Positions 1 through 11,735 of a stretch of 64,000 nt of DNA are shown here, piece after piece. Positions within the stretch are counted from its first letter, which is position 1, and each line of letters starts with the position of its first letter. The notes beneath the pieces are model-generated. The model was not told where the DNA came from. It did no database searches and worked only from the letters and a program-made list of their open reading frames with translations. Made by a program: the position numbers and the translations under genes. The DNA is from Brachypterus glaber. Its lineage: Eukaryota > Arthropoda > Insecta > Coleoptera > Kateretidae. The stretch spans positions 38,455,229-38,519,228 of the forward strand of contig OY294047.1 of the NCBI GenBank assembly GCA_958510825.1, in the 5' to 3' direction.

Positions 1-30
1 ATTTTGAAATTACAAGATTGATATTTAAAA

Positions 31-72
31 ATTACAAAATTAATTAGTGATATTACAAAATTAATTAGTGAT
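31..72. repeat. 21-bp tandem duplication
   Basis: Two adjacent exact copies of a 21-base AT-rich unit beginning attacaaaattaattag. It is a simple local duplication with no sign of function. Confidence 0.8.
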
Positions 73-85
73 ATCATAGTTTTTG

Positions 86-840
86 TGTAAAATTTCAAAA
101 AAAAAGTAAAAATATAATAAATCTGTAAAAATTCAAAATAAGTTGGGTATTTTTCACAGAACCAATATTGTAATTTTCAGTACCTTTTTATCAGTGTATT
201 GTACCGTAATTAATACGTTCACTGCCAACGGCTAGTTTTGACAGCGGAGCAATGGGTATGGGCAAGGGAAAAATAGAAAGAATTGATTAATGTTGTTAGG
301 GGCGCCAGTTACTTTAGCTTTTACTCCTTTAGGTAAGTAACAACCTAGTGTAAATACTTAAGCTTTTCAGTTTGAGAAAATATAACCTTAAATAAAATAA
401 GATAATTCATTTGAGAAATTTATTATAAATAAACTTAATGAAAGCACATCAAGTAATGTATTAATATATATAAAAAATATGTGTAATTATATTAAGATAT
501 AATTAAAGAAATCTTAATAAAAATTACTAAATTCAGAAATCATTCGACTTAAATGTATAAAGAAAACATGAAGTTCAGCAAGCACCAAGAAATGTATGTA
601 AACAGCAATCATTTCTTGCAGTGTATAAAAGTCATGCTTAAATTAGAAATCATTTAATCAAAAGTATGATATTTAATAATTAATAAATGAGATTAAATGT
701 TTTTAAAAAAATAAGTACCTAAAAATGAACAAAAGCCAGAAGGGCATATAGTATTAAACAATACTATATCAGATCTGATAAAGTTTACAGTTATAAGAAT
801 ATTGAAATAAAAGAATTTAAAAATATGAAATATTGCTTTC
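86..840. other. AT-rich stretch without recognisable features
   Basis: No long ORF, inverted repeat or tandem array is visible. A slightly GC-richer patch lies at about 225-320, but nothing in it could be identified. Confidence 0.5.
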
Positions 841-848
841 AAAAGTTT

Positions 849-945
849 TCAGAATGAGTACTTAGCTGGTTTCTGCAAAATCCATGAGGTATGAATTCCA
901 TCGTCTCCATCTGCACAAGTCTCCCCTATGCTGATGAATTCATTT
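849..945 (-). pseudogene. Exon-like stretch, 31 codons, ending in a stop
   Basis: Read on the - strand, a run of ten or more pyrimidines ends in TTTGAG directly before an open stretch. That stretch starts in the second codon position and translates to NEFISIGETCADGDDGIHTS, then WILQKPAKYSF, then TGA. Codon choice is mixed (GAC, GGG, TTC, AAG), which is unusual in this AT-rich DNA, and the upstream sequence looks like a real 3' splice site. No family was recognised. It could be a terminal exon of a - strand gene lying to the right, a decayed exon, or chance. The 1569-1670 and 1900-2027 stretches are on the same strand, but each carries its own stop, so a single intact gene is unlikely. Confidence 0.25.
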
Positions 946-997
946 CTCAAATGAAAGAAAAAAAAAATATAGGCTGTCCCATCTACTTTGGAAAAAT

Positions 998-1080
998 TAT
1001 CTTCCAGGATAAAATGTACGATTGAAAATGTTGTCCGGGATAAAATATGCTTTTGAAAATTATGTCCAATATAAAATTGT
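998..1080. repeat. Diverged tandem repeat, about 31-bp unit, under three copies
   Basis: Three successive units share the pattern gtcc-(g/a)ggataaaatatg followed by ttgaaaa. The third is partial. Divergence is moderate, so the array is old. Confidence 0.6.
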
Positions 1081-1215
1081 CTGCTAGACGGTTACATAGA
1101 ATTTATCTATGCCGAAAATTACAGAACCATGTTCCAACAGAACATCACTCCATGCGGAGAACTTGTATATCAAATATACCAAAATAAACTTCAACTTAAA
1201 TTAATGTAATTCCAT

Positions 1216-1316
1216 ATTAATGGTATAGAAATGGTGAGTAATGGTGTAGTAATGGTAATTAATGGTAATTAATTAATGGTGCTTAATGGTAATTAATTAA
1301 TGGTGGTTAATGGTGC
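1216..1316. repeat. Degenerate tandem array of taatggtaatta units
   Basis: Roughly seven irregular repeats of taatggt separated by aattaat or short variants. It is low-complexity sequence. Confidence 0.75.
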
Positions 1317-1568
1317 TAAAACAATAATTATATCTTAGAAATATTCTAAGAAACAGAAAAACTTAACTTACATGTCATACTAAGTCTTCGATGTCCATCG
1401 AAACGTTATAAATGCGTAATTGTAGAAAATAACAGTTACAATATCTTCCGCATTGTTTAAATATTCATTTTCACTAACTTTAAATAAAAATACATGAAGG
1501 ATTACTTCGATGATTACAGAAAATAAACACTCGTCAGTATGACATCACCATTTTGTATCAAGGTTGCT

Positions 1569-1670
1569 TCAAGAAGAACGAAAATCGACCTTCTTGACCG
1601 GTATGAACCCTTCAGATAAATAAAATCCTATTTCTGAACTGTTAGCGACATCTATGCAAGTCATTATCAA
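1569..1670 (-). pseudogene. Exon-like stretch with GNAT-like C-terminal motif
   Basis: On the - strand, an open stretch follows a possible acceptor (ACTGTAG). It gives LIMTCIDVANSSEIGFYLSE followed by GFIPVKKVDFRSS and TGA. The spacing N-x4-GFY-x3-GF resembles the C-terminal beta-strand pattern of GNAT acetyltransferases (N..A..FY...GF). That is a weak resemblance over 20 residues, not an assignment. Codons such as GTC, AAG and CCG stand out from the AT background. No upstream acetyl-CoA-binding motif was found nearby, so if real this is one exon or a remnant. Confidence 0.22.
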
Positions 1671-1899
1671 CTACAGTTTTACCGTATAGGATTCCTAATA
1701 AAGGTAACGGAAACTACACCAAAAATAATAACTAATTAAAAGAATATTTCCTAATAAATCCGTATTAGTGATATCTAACCTCAAAATATTACTCTAAGAA
1801 ACAAATATAAACAATACTTATTGTTTATCAGCAAAACTAATAAAAATACGAACAGAATACTAAGTGTCCTGTGAACTAAGTATAAACAAAATACTGAAT

Positions 1900-2027
1900 C
1901 TAAGTGAGCAGTTCCAGCAAACTATTTTCAACAAATTCTGGATTATCCCGAAGGAATAAGCATACGAAACTTTCCAGGAGAGACAAGCTACAGATGAAAG
2001 CCAGTGAAATCCAACCCTCAATAGACT
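1900..2027 (-). pseudogene. Exon-like stretch encoding a hydrophobic segment
   Basis: On the - strand, TATATGTTTCAG (a reasonable 3' splice site) precedes an open stretch in which GWISLAFICSLSLLESFVCL begins a membrane-segment-like run. FLRDNPEFVENSLLELLT and TAG follow. A hydrophobic helix followed by an F-L-x-x-N-P-E pattern is loosely like transporter loops, but I cannot name a family. A second frame is also open across the same DNA, which weakens the coding case. It could be a last exon, a remnant, or chance. Confidence 0.2.
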
Positions 2028-2112
2028 CTGAAACATATAAAAACCAGGTAAGTCCATAGACAAATGTATTATAGAGAAATAAGTCATATGATTCTTTATT
2101 ATTAAAAATCAT

Positions 2113-3000
2113 ATTCTAATTATGTTTTCTTTATGTTACTTTCAGGTAGAACTATGGAATAGAGACTCATATGGTTAGAATTCAGTTCCTGCTACAAAAT
2201 AGTCCCAGATACAAAATAGTTCTGTACGTACGTAACTATTTATATACAAAATAAACATAAATTATAACGTAAGTAAACGAATAGTTTAATTAACCCTTGC
2301 TATATTACAAAGTGACGATTTATATCGTTACAGTATAAATATAATATCTGGTTATTTTCTATACAATTATTTTTTCATATAATATAGGTATTTTTAAAAA
2401 AAAATATGTTTTTTTTCTCCTACTAATTTAAGAAAACTTCTGTATAATTTAGCCTAATTGGCCATTTTAATTAGTTAAAAAAAATACAAAAATTTTTGCC
2501 TGCGGTGCCATTTTAATTATTTTCCAGATTTGGGAAAAAATCTAGTCAGGCAGACTTGCAAAGATGTACATTTATCCATGAATGAAACTGACAGTTCTAA
2601 ACTTTAAATAGAAACTCAAACTTAAATTTAATTTTGTGAAAATGTGTACATTTACTTTTCAAAATAATACATCAACGTGTTCATATATTTTGTTTGTTTT
2701 TGCACGAAAATAGAAATATATCATTTTATAATGTGCTTTACGAAAATAAAATAAAACTAATAAAACTACAAAACAATACAGTAGACAGAAGCTCTTATCC
2801 GTTTTATTATTATTGTAGAGCAAGCAAAAATAATAAATTATATTCAAGAAATAACAATCATATTGTTACTAGCTGTGGGAGCTATACGTCGCACGGAGAC
2901 AAGCGTGGCTACGCGTTGTTGCCATCATTTTACTTTCTCAGCCCCACCATTGGAAGGGAAAGTATTTTGATCGTGCAAATATAAAATATCAAGAAAACGG
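2113..3000. other. AT-rich stretch without a recognised gene
   Basis: Mostly low-complexity A/T. A GC-richer patch at about 2870-2965 contains a short + strand ORF with no recognisable domain and no splice context. Confidence 0.4.
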
Positions 3001-3011
3001 TGGTAATATCT

Positions 3012-3240
3012 ATTTTAAGGCCCCATATGCATTTAAAACCATTTTCAAGATGTCTGTCTGTCCTCCTACACGATAACTGCCGAATGGTTTATCCTATCGA
3101 CTTGAAATTAGGCGTACAAGCACCGCTTGGTCTTAGGATGCTACCATTAGTTTGTGGTTGAAAAGAGGTTCCAACGCATTGCAACGCCGGGAAACTATTA
3201 TGACTGCCACAACAATTTTTTTGTTATAACAGGGAAGAAA
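3012..3240. repeat. Probable interspersed repeat fragment (tgtctgtctgtcc motif)
   Basis: A moderately GC-rich block carries tgtctgtctgtcctcctaca and then a run without long ORFs. A related cagacagacggatgca motif appears in opposite orientation near 53330, and similar TGTC runs occur at 8250, 37660 and 59520. The block is immediately followed by the inverted-repeat element at 3259. Family unknown. Confidence 0.4.
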
Positions 3241-3258
3241 CCATAAGAAGTGAAGTAT

Positions 3259-3512
3259 CCAACGAACTAACAACTCTTCTCTCTAGAATACGCATACCGT
3301 TAATATAAAGTATCGCCAACATCTCGGTTTGTTTGTAAACAAATAGTAGGTATATTCAGGCCTGAACAATAACAATTACTAGTAACTGTTATTGTTGTCT
3401 CTGTTAGAACAAAGCTGTGCGAGTAAGACACAAATGTAAATGTTGGCTACGTTTTTTTCAGATTTTACAAATGAAATGCCTATTCTAGAGAGAAGAGTTA
3501 TTAGTTCGTTGG
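3259..3512. mobile_element. 254-bp MITE, copy 1, 6-bp target duplication
   Basis: Terminal inverted repeats of about 32 bp (ccaacgaactaacaactctt at the left, the complement at the right) end exactly at a direct duplication aagtat (3253-3258 and 3513-3518). The centre contains another short palindrome around actagt. There is no coding capacity. A second copy in opposite orientation lies at 5985-6233. Six-base duplications fit few superfamilies, so none is assigned. Confidence 0.88.
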
Positions 3513-3518
3513 AAGTAT

Positions 3519-5031
3519 CTATTCAAAAATGTTTGTAATTATAGTTCAAAAGGGCTTTTAAGTGAATAAATAAATAAATAAAGGACAATTGGATCCATGT
3601 CCATGGACATTGATTTGCCTTTTCACGCAAGTTTGGTGCTATATATTGCAAGGTAAACAGTGCTGCCAACCAGACAATTTTGACGTATCTCTGCCTTTGT
3701 TGACAAAAACATAACCTAGCATTTGATTTTTTAAGGAAGTTTTTTAGTTAGACAGACCGACCTATTATTAATAATAATTATTATTAACATGTGCAGTTGC
3801 TACTATATTAGTAAAATGAAATCGATTTGGTAACTTTTTTTCCAGGTTGGTACCACGAAAATAACCATAAAACTTGCGTGAAAATCGCCGAAAAATAGAA
3901 CATGTTCTAAATAATTTGAAGGCATGCGCAGTGACTGAATCATTCTTGCAACAAACCTGCATAGCATCAAACTTACGCACAAATTGCTCCGTGTAAAGTG
4001 GCTTTAAAAGTAATAAACAGTACCTAGCTGCCTAGGTACTTTCTTCGAACAAATTATAATTATTGCAAACACAATGTTAGCATCTGTTTAATAAATTAGC
4101 ATTATAATGCAGGTATAATTATTCAACTTGTACTTTAATGTAAACGATATTAATTCTATTTTTATCGATATAATATTTATAGGAAACAAAATAAAAAAAA
4201 GTCTTGTCATATAAATTATTAATAATTACATTTTAGATTTATTATTTTGTATTATCGTCGGTAATATTGCAAAGAGAGAAGACAAAAACAATTATTTGTG
4301 TGCCAAAGCCAAAACGAAGGTTTAAGCTGGAAGAGTCGGTTTTGCGAAATCTGTTATTATTATTATTATTATTATTATTGACATTAAAAAATATATATAT
4401 TGTACATGGAGTTGCCTACCAAAATATGAACTGAAAGTGTTTTTTTGGGACAGAGTTATCTTACTTTACTGCAATATCAATTTTTTCAAATAGCATGTAC
4501 GAGATAAATTGTGTGTGTGTTGCAGTATCACCGACGTTTTTATATGTTTTGCCTGTAATCGATACCGATTATATATATTTTTATTGTTTATATAGCAGAA
4601 AATTACAAGAAAGCTATGACTATTATTATAATAATAGTATTATAATTATCTCATGGCCTACAACTATTAATAACAGAGCCGCGCTGGCGAATTTTGGAGC
4701 TTTTCAGTGGTCCATTGCCTATTTATTATAAATTTAACATTGTCTCCTTCATACAGTATCATCAAGAATCCCTTAAACAAATATTTAATTAAACCCCTTA
4801 AACTGGAATTTATTGTCAGTAGTCGGCGTAAACTCAGTTGAAAACGTTGAAAATAAACACAGAAACATAGGCTTACGGAATAATTTTGCCGAATTATGAG
4901 GGAAATTTTTATAAGGGTCACTAAATTGAAATATTTGACGACTAGTTTGTTACACACAACAATATTGAGTTCACATATGTATATATATCGGTGCTTTTCA
5001 GAGAAAAAAACAACATAAGGTTTTTATCTTT
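3519..5031. other. AT-rich stretch with microsatellites only
   Basis: Contains (aata)n at about 3561-3583 and (att)n at 4353-4379, plus several short ORFs without coding character. No gene is recognised. Confidence 0.5.
4353..4379. repeat. (ATT)n microsatellite
   Basis: An uninterrupted run of nine tat/att triplets. Confidence 0.95.
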
Positions 5032-5179
5032 GGGAACGTTCAAGTATTACGTAACGCTCCTAGGGGTGGGGGGTTCATTTTGGAGTGTTACGCCCATGTT
5101 AATGGTGTAGGAAAATAGCGTTACAGGAGGGGGGTCCAAAATGATCAAAATTTGCGTTACGTAATACTTCAACGTTCCC
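5032..5179. mobile_element. 148-bp MITE with 26-bp inverted termini
   Basis: The left end gggaacgttcaagtattacg and the right end cgtaatacttcaacgttccc are complementary with one mismatch. The arms continue to the G-rich and C-rich interiors. The flanks share only TTT, so the target-duplication length is unclear. Non-coding. Confidence 0.85.
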
Positions 5180-5984
5180 TTTTAAGAATACGAAAGTTTT
5201 TAATATTTATTTATCGATAACTTTTTCCCACCTAACTCGTTTAAATGGAATCATTAAAAAAAAATCAAGATAAAAAGGAATAAAAATGTTAATATTTAAA
5301 ACCTCGCATCAACGCTAGAGTCGACGCGGCGCCTATGCGAGTACTGGAAATTCGCCGAGTACTGTTCATTATTTAATTATAGGAACGTAATTTTATTATA
5401 AAAAATGCAGTTTTAATTCTATTTTGATTAGTGTTATTTTAAGCAATAAAATTTTAAAATTAACCCATTTTAAACTGTAATAAATTAAAAATTTTGCAAG
5501 TGGTTACTATTAAAGATTTTACGCCGATTAAAAATTTTGCGCTTTATGCTTCAGTGTTCTTATAATATACAGTTAGTCCGGGCCTGTTGATTAATTATAG
5601 TACATGGAAAATAATCATACAATATTGGTAATTACAATAATTTTATGACCTTAATTACAGTAAAACATAAGTGTAATATAGACTATGTTCCGAAGAATGA
5701 TTTAGATGCAAGAAACACTTTATTTGGTAAAACACTATACACTAATGCTAAAAAGTTTTCATGTAATAATATTAAAATTAAGATGAGATTATAAATAATG
5801 TAAACTAAATTAACAATTAATACAAAACTAAGAAATTTGTTAACTTAATTATTGAACTATTTTGTATAAGTAATCCCTAGAACACAAGTTTTCACAGTAA
5901 AATATAACGTTATTCTGTTATTGTTACTGCTACATCTTGTATTTAATAACTTATGTTGCTTGCAGTTATACATACAAGGTTCAG
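5180..5984. other. AT-rich stretch without recognised features
   Basis: A short CG-containing patch at about 5310-5360 (gtcgacgcggcgcc) lies in otherwise A/T-rich sequence. No ORF or repeat structure is supported. Confidence 0.4.
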
Positions 5985-6233
5985 TCAACGAACTAATAAC
6001 TCTTCTTTCTAGAATTGGCATTTCATTCGTTAAAACTGAACAAAACGTAGGCAACATAAACATTCTTCTGTCTTACTCGCACGTCTTTGTTCTAACAGAG
6101 ACAACAATACAAGTTACTGGTAATTGTTATTGTTCAGGCCTGAATATACCTACTATTTGTACAAACAAACCGAGATCTTGGCTATACTTTATATTCACGG
6201 TATGCGTATTCTAGAAAGAAGAGTTATTAGTGT
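5985..6233. mobile_element. MITE, copy 2 (same family as 3259-3512)
   Basis: It matches 3259-3512 in reverse complement, including ttgttcaggcctgaatatac and the TIR caacgaactaataactcttc. The right terminus is degraded (gttattagtgttgtt). No clean target duplication remains, so it looks older than copy 1. Confidence 0.82.
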
Positions 6234-6439
6234 TGTTATTTAGGTTAAATATATTAACCTTAAACTTTCCATATATTAGATTATGTTGAACTATCATCCT
6301 AAAATAAATTACCAATTTGTATTGATTTTATTCGAAAAATTAATAGTTTAATTATGTTCTAAAAATTAATCAAAATAAAATCATCGAGAGTAAATAAAAT
6401 TTATTTTATAAAAGATATTAAATTTAAATTATTATCCAT

Positions 6440-6575
6440 CGGTTTATGTGGCGGGCCGGCGGCAGTCTAGGGCGATTTTCATCGACCACCGCCAACTTTA
6501 ATTTATCAGTTTCAATTTTTAGCCACCGCATTATATTTAGGCGTCGAAGGAAAATTTTATTTTCACGCGATGATG
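6440..6575. other. GC-richer patch of unknown nature
   Basis: Contains ggcgggccggcggcagtc and agccaccgcattatatttag in an AT-rich surrounding. A 61-codon ORF (6446-6631, +) crosses it but has no recognisable motif. It may be a diverged transposon end or a small conserved element. Confidence 0.25.
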
Positions 6576-6669
6576 TTTTTTTGTTGATTATTGATTATTA
6601 CAAATTTCCCAGTACGCAAGCAAAATATTAAATCGTTACAACGCTTTTATAATAGATAGTTTTAATATA

Positions 6670-7367
6670 CACGGTGTTTGCAGTATTTTAGCTTGAAAGG
6701 TGATGATTCTACTTTACATTGCCTGAAAACCCAGCATAGGAACATAGGTCCGAAAACAAACCTCAAGAGAATTACGATCCTAAAATAAGGCTTTTAGTTA
6801 ATAACTTTGGTACCCTTTTAGTTAGAGCGTCGGGGTTTTGCATTTATAGTAGTAGATATTAGTAAGGGCAATTAGTTTATATTATTTTTTTATCTATCCA
6901 GAGGCATGCTTAGACGGAAAAAATGTGTGAGACTTAACACATTTTTGGCCCAATTTTTTTATGTGTTTTTTCTTGGATTTTTTGTAAAAAATATGGATTC
7001 ATTGAGTAAAAATATATAAAAAATTTCATTTAGTGTAACACTGTTGGAACATCCGTTTTCTAAAAAAATTCAATTAAAGAGGAAGTAAAATTTTGTGTCA
7101 CCAAAAATGTTACTTTTTAAAGGTAATTACTAATTTAATATTAAATTTAGATGGTCCGGTGAAGAATACTTTTTTGCTAAGTTTTAAATAAAGAATCGCC
7201 CATCACAATTTTATTTGTGCTTTTTCTGTTCCCCATTCAATATGTCCATTTTCAAAGGGCCGTAGCTTAAGGGCTTACTTCCAGACATAGGTTTCTTGTT
7301 GGTTTTTCATGTTTTGTTATATAGAATCATCCTCTTTATTTTTCGCCAAAAGACTCCAAACGCCGTG
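6670..7367. mobile_element. Non-autonomous TIR element, TA-flanked, about 0.7 kb
   Basis: The left end cacggtgtttgcagtatttt pairs imperfectly with the right end ccaaaagactccaaacgccg followed by tg. TA flanks both ends (6668-6669 and 7368-7369). Subterminal gatgattcta and its complement tagaatcatc also pair. No ORF. Consistent with a decayed Tc1/mariner-type derivative. Confidence 0.65.
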
Positions 7368-8097
7368 TATGTAACAAGTTATGAAGGTATAAAGGAAAGT
7401 AAAAAAATATATACCCTTTCCAGTTCATATTGAAAATTAAAGTTAAACTTAGGGACTGTTTAGTCAATTTAGCTACAATAATTAGTTTGTGGTCGCACAC
7501 GGCTGGAAAGCGACCGAATTGATATTTTGTGGTCAGAATAATTTCAACAATTAATTCATTGGACCAATGTTAAATGGTCACTATTGACATGATTTACGAC
7601 TCTCATTTACAATTTGCGAAAGCTATGCTTAGAATTTTCCAATTAATAACTCTAGAATGCCACGAATAAACGCAAAAATTCGCGCAAAATATATACAGGG
7701 TCTATAAAAAGTAATAAATGTAAGTCTCACAAACAACCAATTAGTTAATTAGGAATTAGTTTCAATGGAGAATAATGGGGGAGTGAGTCTTGGCTCACTG
7801 ATGATGGAGTTGCATCTGTCATGAATTGGTAAAAGGGAGGAGGAGGATGGGGAGAGAGGGGAGGAGAAGGGGATGAGGACTGACTAGTTTGGTTGCTTGA
7901 GAAGGCTTTATATAGTCTTTTTTTCTAGCGCATTTTTCGTTTTTTTTTTTGACCCAAATTAACTGAATTCAGAACCTGGCTTAGTAAAAAGTACTTTATA
8001 AAATTAGTAAAAAGTACTTTATTAAATTTAAGATAAGTAAAATTGAGCCGGGAGAAAATATATTGTTAAAAATGTTCAACAGCTCTTCAAATGTTGT

Positions 8098-8400
8098 TAT
8101 TATACTATTCACAATGCGTAGCGCTAGAATAGTATTATACGGCGGTTTCGAATTTTCTAAAATCGCCAAAAACGTCCTACAGAAAAAATTCTTGGATACA
8201 AATGTGTTTGATGAAAAAATAAGAAACTTTGAAAATTTCCGTCTTTCCGTCAGTCTGTCTGATGTCACGTTTTTTGTAGACACAATAACTAAAGAACGAA
8301 TAATCCGATCGACTCCAATTTTCAGGAAAAATTAAGTTCTACGAGGGGTAGATTCCTTTTGTTTTTTAAAGTAGTCCCCCAAAAATAAAAAAATATGGGG
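8098..8400 (+). repeat. Interspersed repeat, copy A (gaacgaataatccgatcg family)
   Basis: Shares several blocks with 59337-59605 in opposite orientation: the TGTC-rich run, gtcacg, tgtagacac, gaacgaataatccgatcg, and the aggaaaaattaagttctacg block. It begins with a 12-bp-arm hairpin (attatactattc and its complement). The short ORFs on both strands start alike in the two copies only because the DNA is repeated. Related sequence at 28863-28900 shares the hairpin segment. Confidence 0.75.
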
Positions 8401-8453
8401 GGTTAAACTTTAAAAAATTAAATTTCCAAACTAAAATAACTAAAAATAATTTA

Positions 8454-8731
8454 GGGAGGCATAGCGTAGTGGCTAGCGCGTATGCATAGCAAGTCTACTA
8501 TCGTGAGTTCGATTCTCACTGGCGCCGATTTGCCTTTTTCAGTTAATTAATAATTGAAATTTGTCGAAGGCGATAAGTGAAACGGACACTCCCTAGAAAC
8601 TGGTTCGAAAGTCAGTATAAGCCGGTGGTTCCCTCTACTACTAGCCCACACAAGTCCTGGACTTAGGGGATGCTTAATTAAGTAGAATAGTACGAAGTTA
8701 AACAAACATGTAATGTAATGTAATGTAATTG
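8454..8731 (+). mobile_element. tRNA-derived SINE, full-length copy 1
   Basis: The head carries RNA polymerase III promoter boxes. The A box is tagcgtagtgg (8462-8472) and the B box is gagttcgattc (8505-8515), at tRNA-like spacing. A tRNA-unrelated body of about 190 bp follows, including ggttccctctactactagcc and ggacttaggggatgcttaat. The copy ends in a short (atgta)n tail. Three other copies occur in the window at 57385, 60772 and 63803. Being non-coding, such elements depend on LINE proteins for movement. Confidence 0.93.
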
Positions 8732-9298
8732 ACCTTGATAATACTAAACCGCATGCAAAACCTTGTTCTTTTAGCTTAAAGGGCTCCAGATATATTAAAT
8801 AAAAAATTTTGTATCCCCTTTAACCCATAACTCCCATAGGACCAATTTGCGGGTCTACATTTATATAAAATTTTTTTATTTTTTCATATAGTATGTGTAC
8901 CTTCAAGGATAGTCACGAGTTCTGGGAAACCCTGTATATTGTCCGTAGGATTGCAAAATTCGCTCGTTTTGTAAAATTTTGTATAAAACCCTATTTCATA
9001 AACTATAAAATATTCTGTTGGCATTTAATAATCCATTTATCTAACAATTAAGATCTCAGAACTGCTTTTGTGTCTATTGACGAGCTGTCAGTGATAAATG
9101 AAGCCAGACGGCAAGCACCTATCAGAATCAAGTAACCGGTGGTGAAAGGATTTTTGACCATTTATAATTTTAACAAATGGCATTACGGTACACTAATGGA
9201 TATTTAATGTCTTCACTTGACTGCTCATTTTCAACATGGCGACGAGTAAAAATTAATAGATCCATATAACACACTCTAACAAATAAAATAGTATATTA
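8732..9298. other. No feature recognised
   Basis: A fragment near 8900-8940 ending in gggaaaccctgtatattg resembles a decayed transposon terminus. Nothing else is supported. Confidence 0.35.
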
Positions 9299-9408
9299 AA
9301 GTACTAGTTTCATAACATAAGTTTTTAGCGCACGAGTACAAACCAAACAAGCCGCTTGGGGCTAGTTTTCTAAAGTACTATTGCGCTAAAAACGTGTTAT
9401 GAAACGAG
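9299..9408. mobile_element. Hairpin element with cgag motifs (110 bp)
   Basis: The left arm gtttcataacataagttttt and right arm aaaaacgtgttatgaaac pair, followed inward by agcgca/tgcgct. The loop holds cacgagtac and an imperfect inner stem. The plan resembles the hairpins at 25813, 45573 and 51201: an outer AT stem, an inner stem and CGAG/CACGAG motifs. Confidence 0.6.
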
Positions 9409-11735
9409 CGCTTTATACAATTTTTTCTGTTTTGCTCTAAAGTTTAAAAAAACTTACATTTAAATTGATGACTGATATAGGGATTTTTGTTTTGGTTTGG
9501 ACTTTGGCATTACAGTTTACACCATATTTAAAATGCTAAGACAAATGATATTTTGATATAATTTATAGTCATCTCTTCTCTTTTTCACTGCAAGTAACCA
9601 AGTCTCAATTTTAATACGTTAAAAAATAACCTTAACACAACATTTTGTAGAAAATTAAACTTTGAAGCGACGCGTAGCGACGTTGACCTTTGCACGGAAA
9701 ACGTCAAGCGATATTATTTTGTTCTCTTGCCAACCTAAAAGAAAAAAAAGTACAAACCTCTTTTGAGCATATAAGAGTCGCAAAATAGAAAAAAAAAACG
9801 TTTAACAGCCTGTACATAGGATTTTACAAGAATCGACGATTTTTTATTTATTTGTTTATTCTATGTTAGGTAATAAAACCTATAAATATTTTTTTTTACG
9901 AAAGGTTTAGAATGTAAACAAATACATACACTTTACAAAGAGAATAAATCCGTTCTGGCTCTAGATAAGATATGACTATTCCATATCAAGGGTTAGAATG
10001 AGCACATGTGGTGCCATCTCTTGTCTATAAAAGTAAAGAAAATTGTATCAAATTGACAAAAAATATATATATTTTACCATAAAATATGCAATTTAATGCA
10101 ATTAAAATATTTAGTTAAAATTACATAGAGTTTATTAGTTCAAAAAAAATAAAACTGCACCATCTATTATTGTTGATTACTTAAACCATGATATCTGTCA
10201 CAATAATCTGACAACCTTTAATTTTTGCATTATAATTTGTAAATAGGTGGTAAAATTCAATAAAAACATCTTTAATTACTTATTTGATAAAATTATTTAA
10301 TAATATTAAGTGCTTCATTTAAAAACATGTGTTTTGTTGCATTTACAATTTCTAGTGACAAGAAACTTTGTCTTTTTTATCCTTGTCCGTAGTTTAAAGC
10401 CATCCAGTGTTTCATATTTGCAGTCGAAGGAAAAGCATATCTATAAAACCTATGGAATATTCATTTCGCGCTCGCGAGAACGTTATACTCGTCTACCGGC
10501 TCGTATTACAAATTTGCACTCTTTTCATCATTTTGCATAAATATATATTTATCATTTCGTTTATCAGTTGTTTATATTGTCAAATTTTTGTTTTTGTTTA
10601 GTTTGTTACTAAGATTACTTTTGCAGTATATCAGTTTTATTTTGATTTATTTGATCTGTAACATCCAACGATAACAATGTTAATGTCAAGCCTCTATCTC
10701 ATTAATTATTCCAATTTCGATTTGATAACGCCACAATAATTTGCTATAATCAATTTTGTTCTCTAAAAGATATATTTATATTACAAGCTACATTAATTAA
10801 ATTTAATTATTTGCATTTAATCATTTAACGTATTGTATTGTTCAGTAATTGATTTTACTTGATTTAAATTCAAAAATAGGTGTATATGAGGAGATTATAT
10901 TCAAAATGCATTTTGTCCCAAGCATTTTAGCTCAAGAATTCTCCTAATTCTTTATAAAGAGTTAATATCAAAACTGACATACAGGAACTCTAGCATGCCT
11001 AAGGTCGGATCTAGATAAAAATCTTGGGATTATATTTTCAAAAAAAAGCGTATAAATTTTTAGCACACGAAGGTTTTTAAGGTTATTAGAATATGAGAAA
11101 GCAAAATATGCTAGATTCTTATCGGTGGTATATTGAACCCAACCCTTCAATTAATTTCGTTGTAATTCACTTTACATATAATTATTTTAATATATAATTA
11201 AAATTGTTGGTCGATATAGCATTAACTATCTTCAGACAGATGCCATGCCCGTTATTCCATAAAACCCATTATTTAGAAATCGCTTTCTAGAATCAAAAAA
11301 AGCTGACTGAAACCCGCACCAAAATCTATTGATCTAACAAAGTAAGAAACAATGTAATCTAGTTCGGTGTAATCACAATACAAAAAGGTAGAATTAAGAT
11401 AATAAGATTACGATTTCTCTCGCCATGTGTCTATTTCCCTCTGTCGTCAGGTAATAGGGTGGAACAAAAAATGTTTTTTCTTATAAATGTTTTTGTGTTA
11501 CCACTAAATTTCTTATTAAATTAAATCAGATACTGAGAGGACAGAAGGAATTAATTTTTTGCATGTCCATATTTATATTTTTTTAAGTGCAAAAGCTCTT
11601 ATTGATATTTTGCTACTAAAGACATTCTGGATTATTTAATAGGATTCTCTGCTTTTAGAACCATTTAATCTTTTTACATTTGATTTTTTTTAATAGTGAT
11701 TGATTAATGATTGATCTTATTTAAACAACTGCATG
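9409..11735. other. AT-rich stretch without recognised genes
   Basis: There is a small CG-rich palindromic patch ttcgcgctcgcgagaacg near 10468 inside a short + strand ORF (10310-10540). A possible acceptor tttgcag lies upstream, but this is too weak to call an exon. A moderately GC-rich patch at 11395-11465 is unassigned. Confidence 0.4.

Noticed and set aside
1860..2087. Second - strand ORF overlapping the 1900-2027 exon-like stretch
   Set aside because: Only one frame can be coding; its product is less regular and it has no better splice context.
8063..8335. 90-codon + strand ORF and its - strand partner (7996-8283)
   Set aside because: Both lie in an interspersed repeat found again, inverted, at 59337-59605. 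Similar starts reflect repeated DNA, not protein conservation.
8454..8530. tRNA gene
   Set aside because: The A and B boxes are present, but the acceptor stem and cloverleaf are not intact and the sequence continues into a repeated SINE body.
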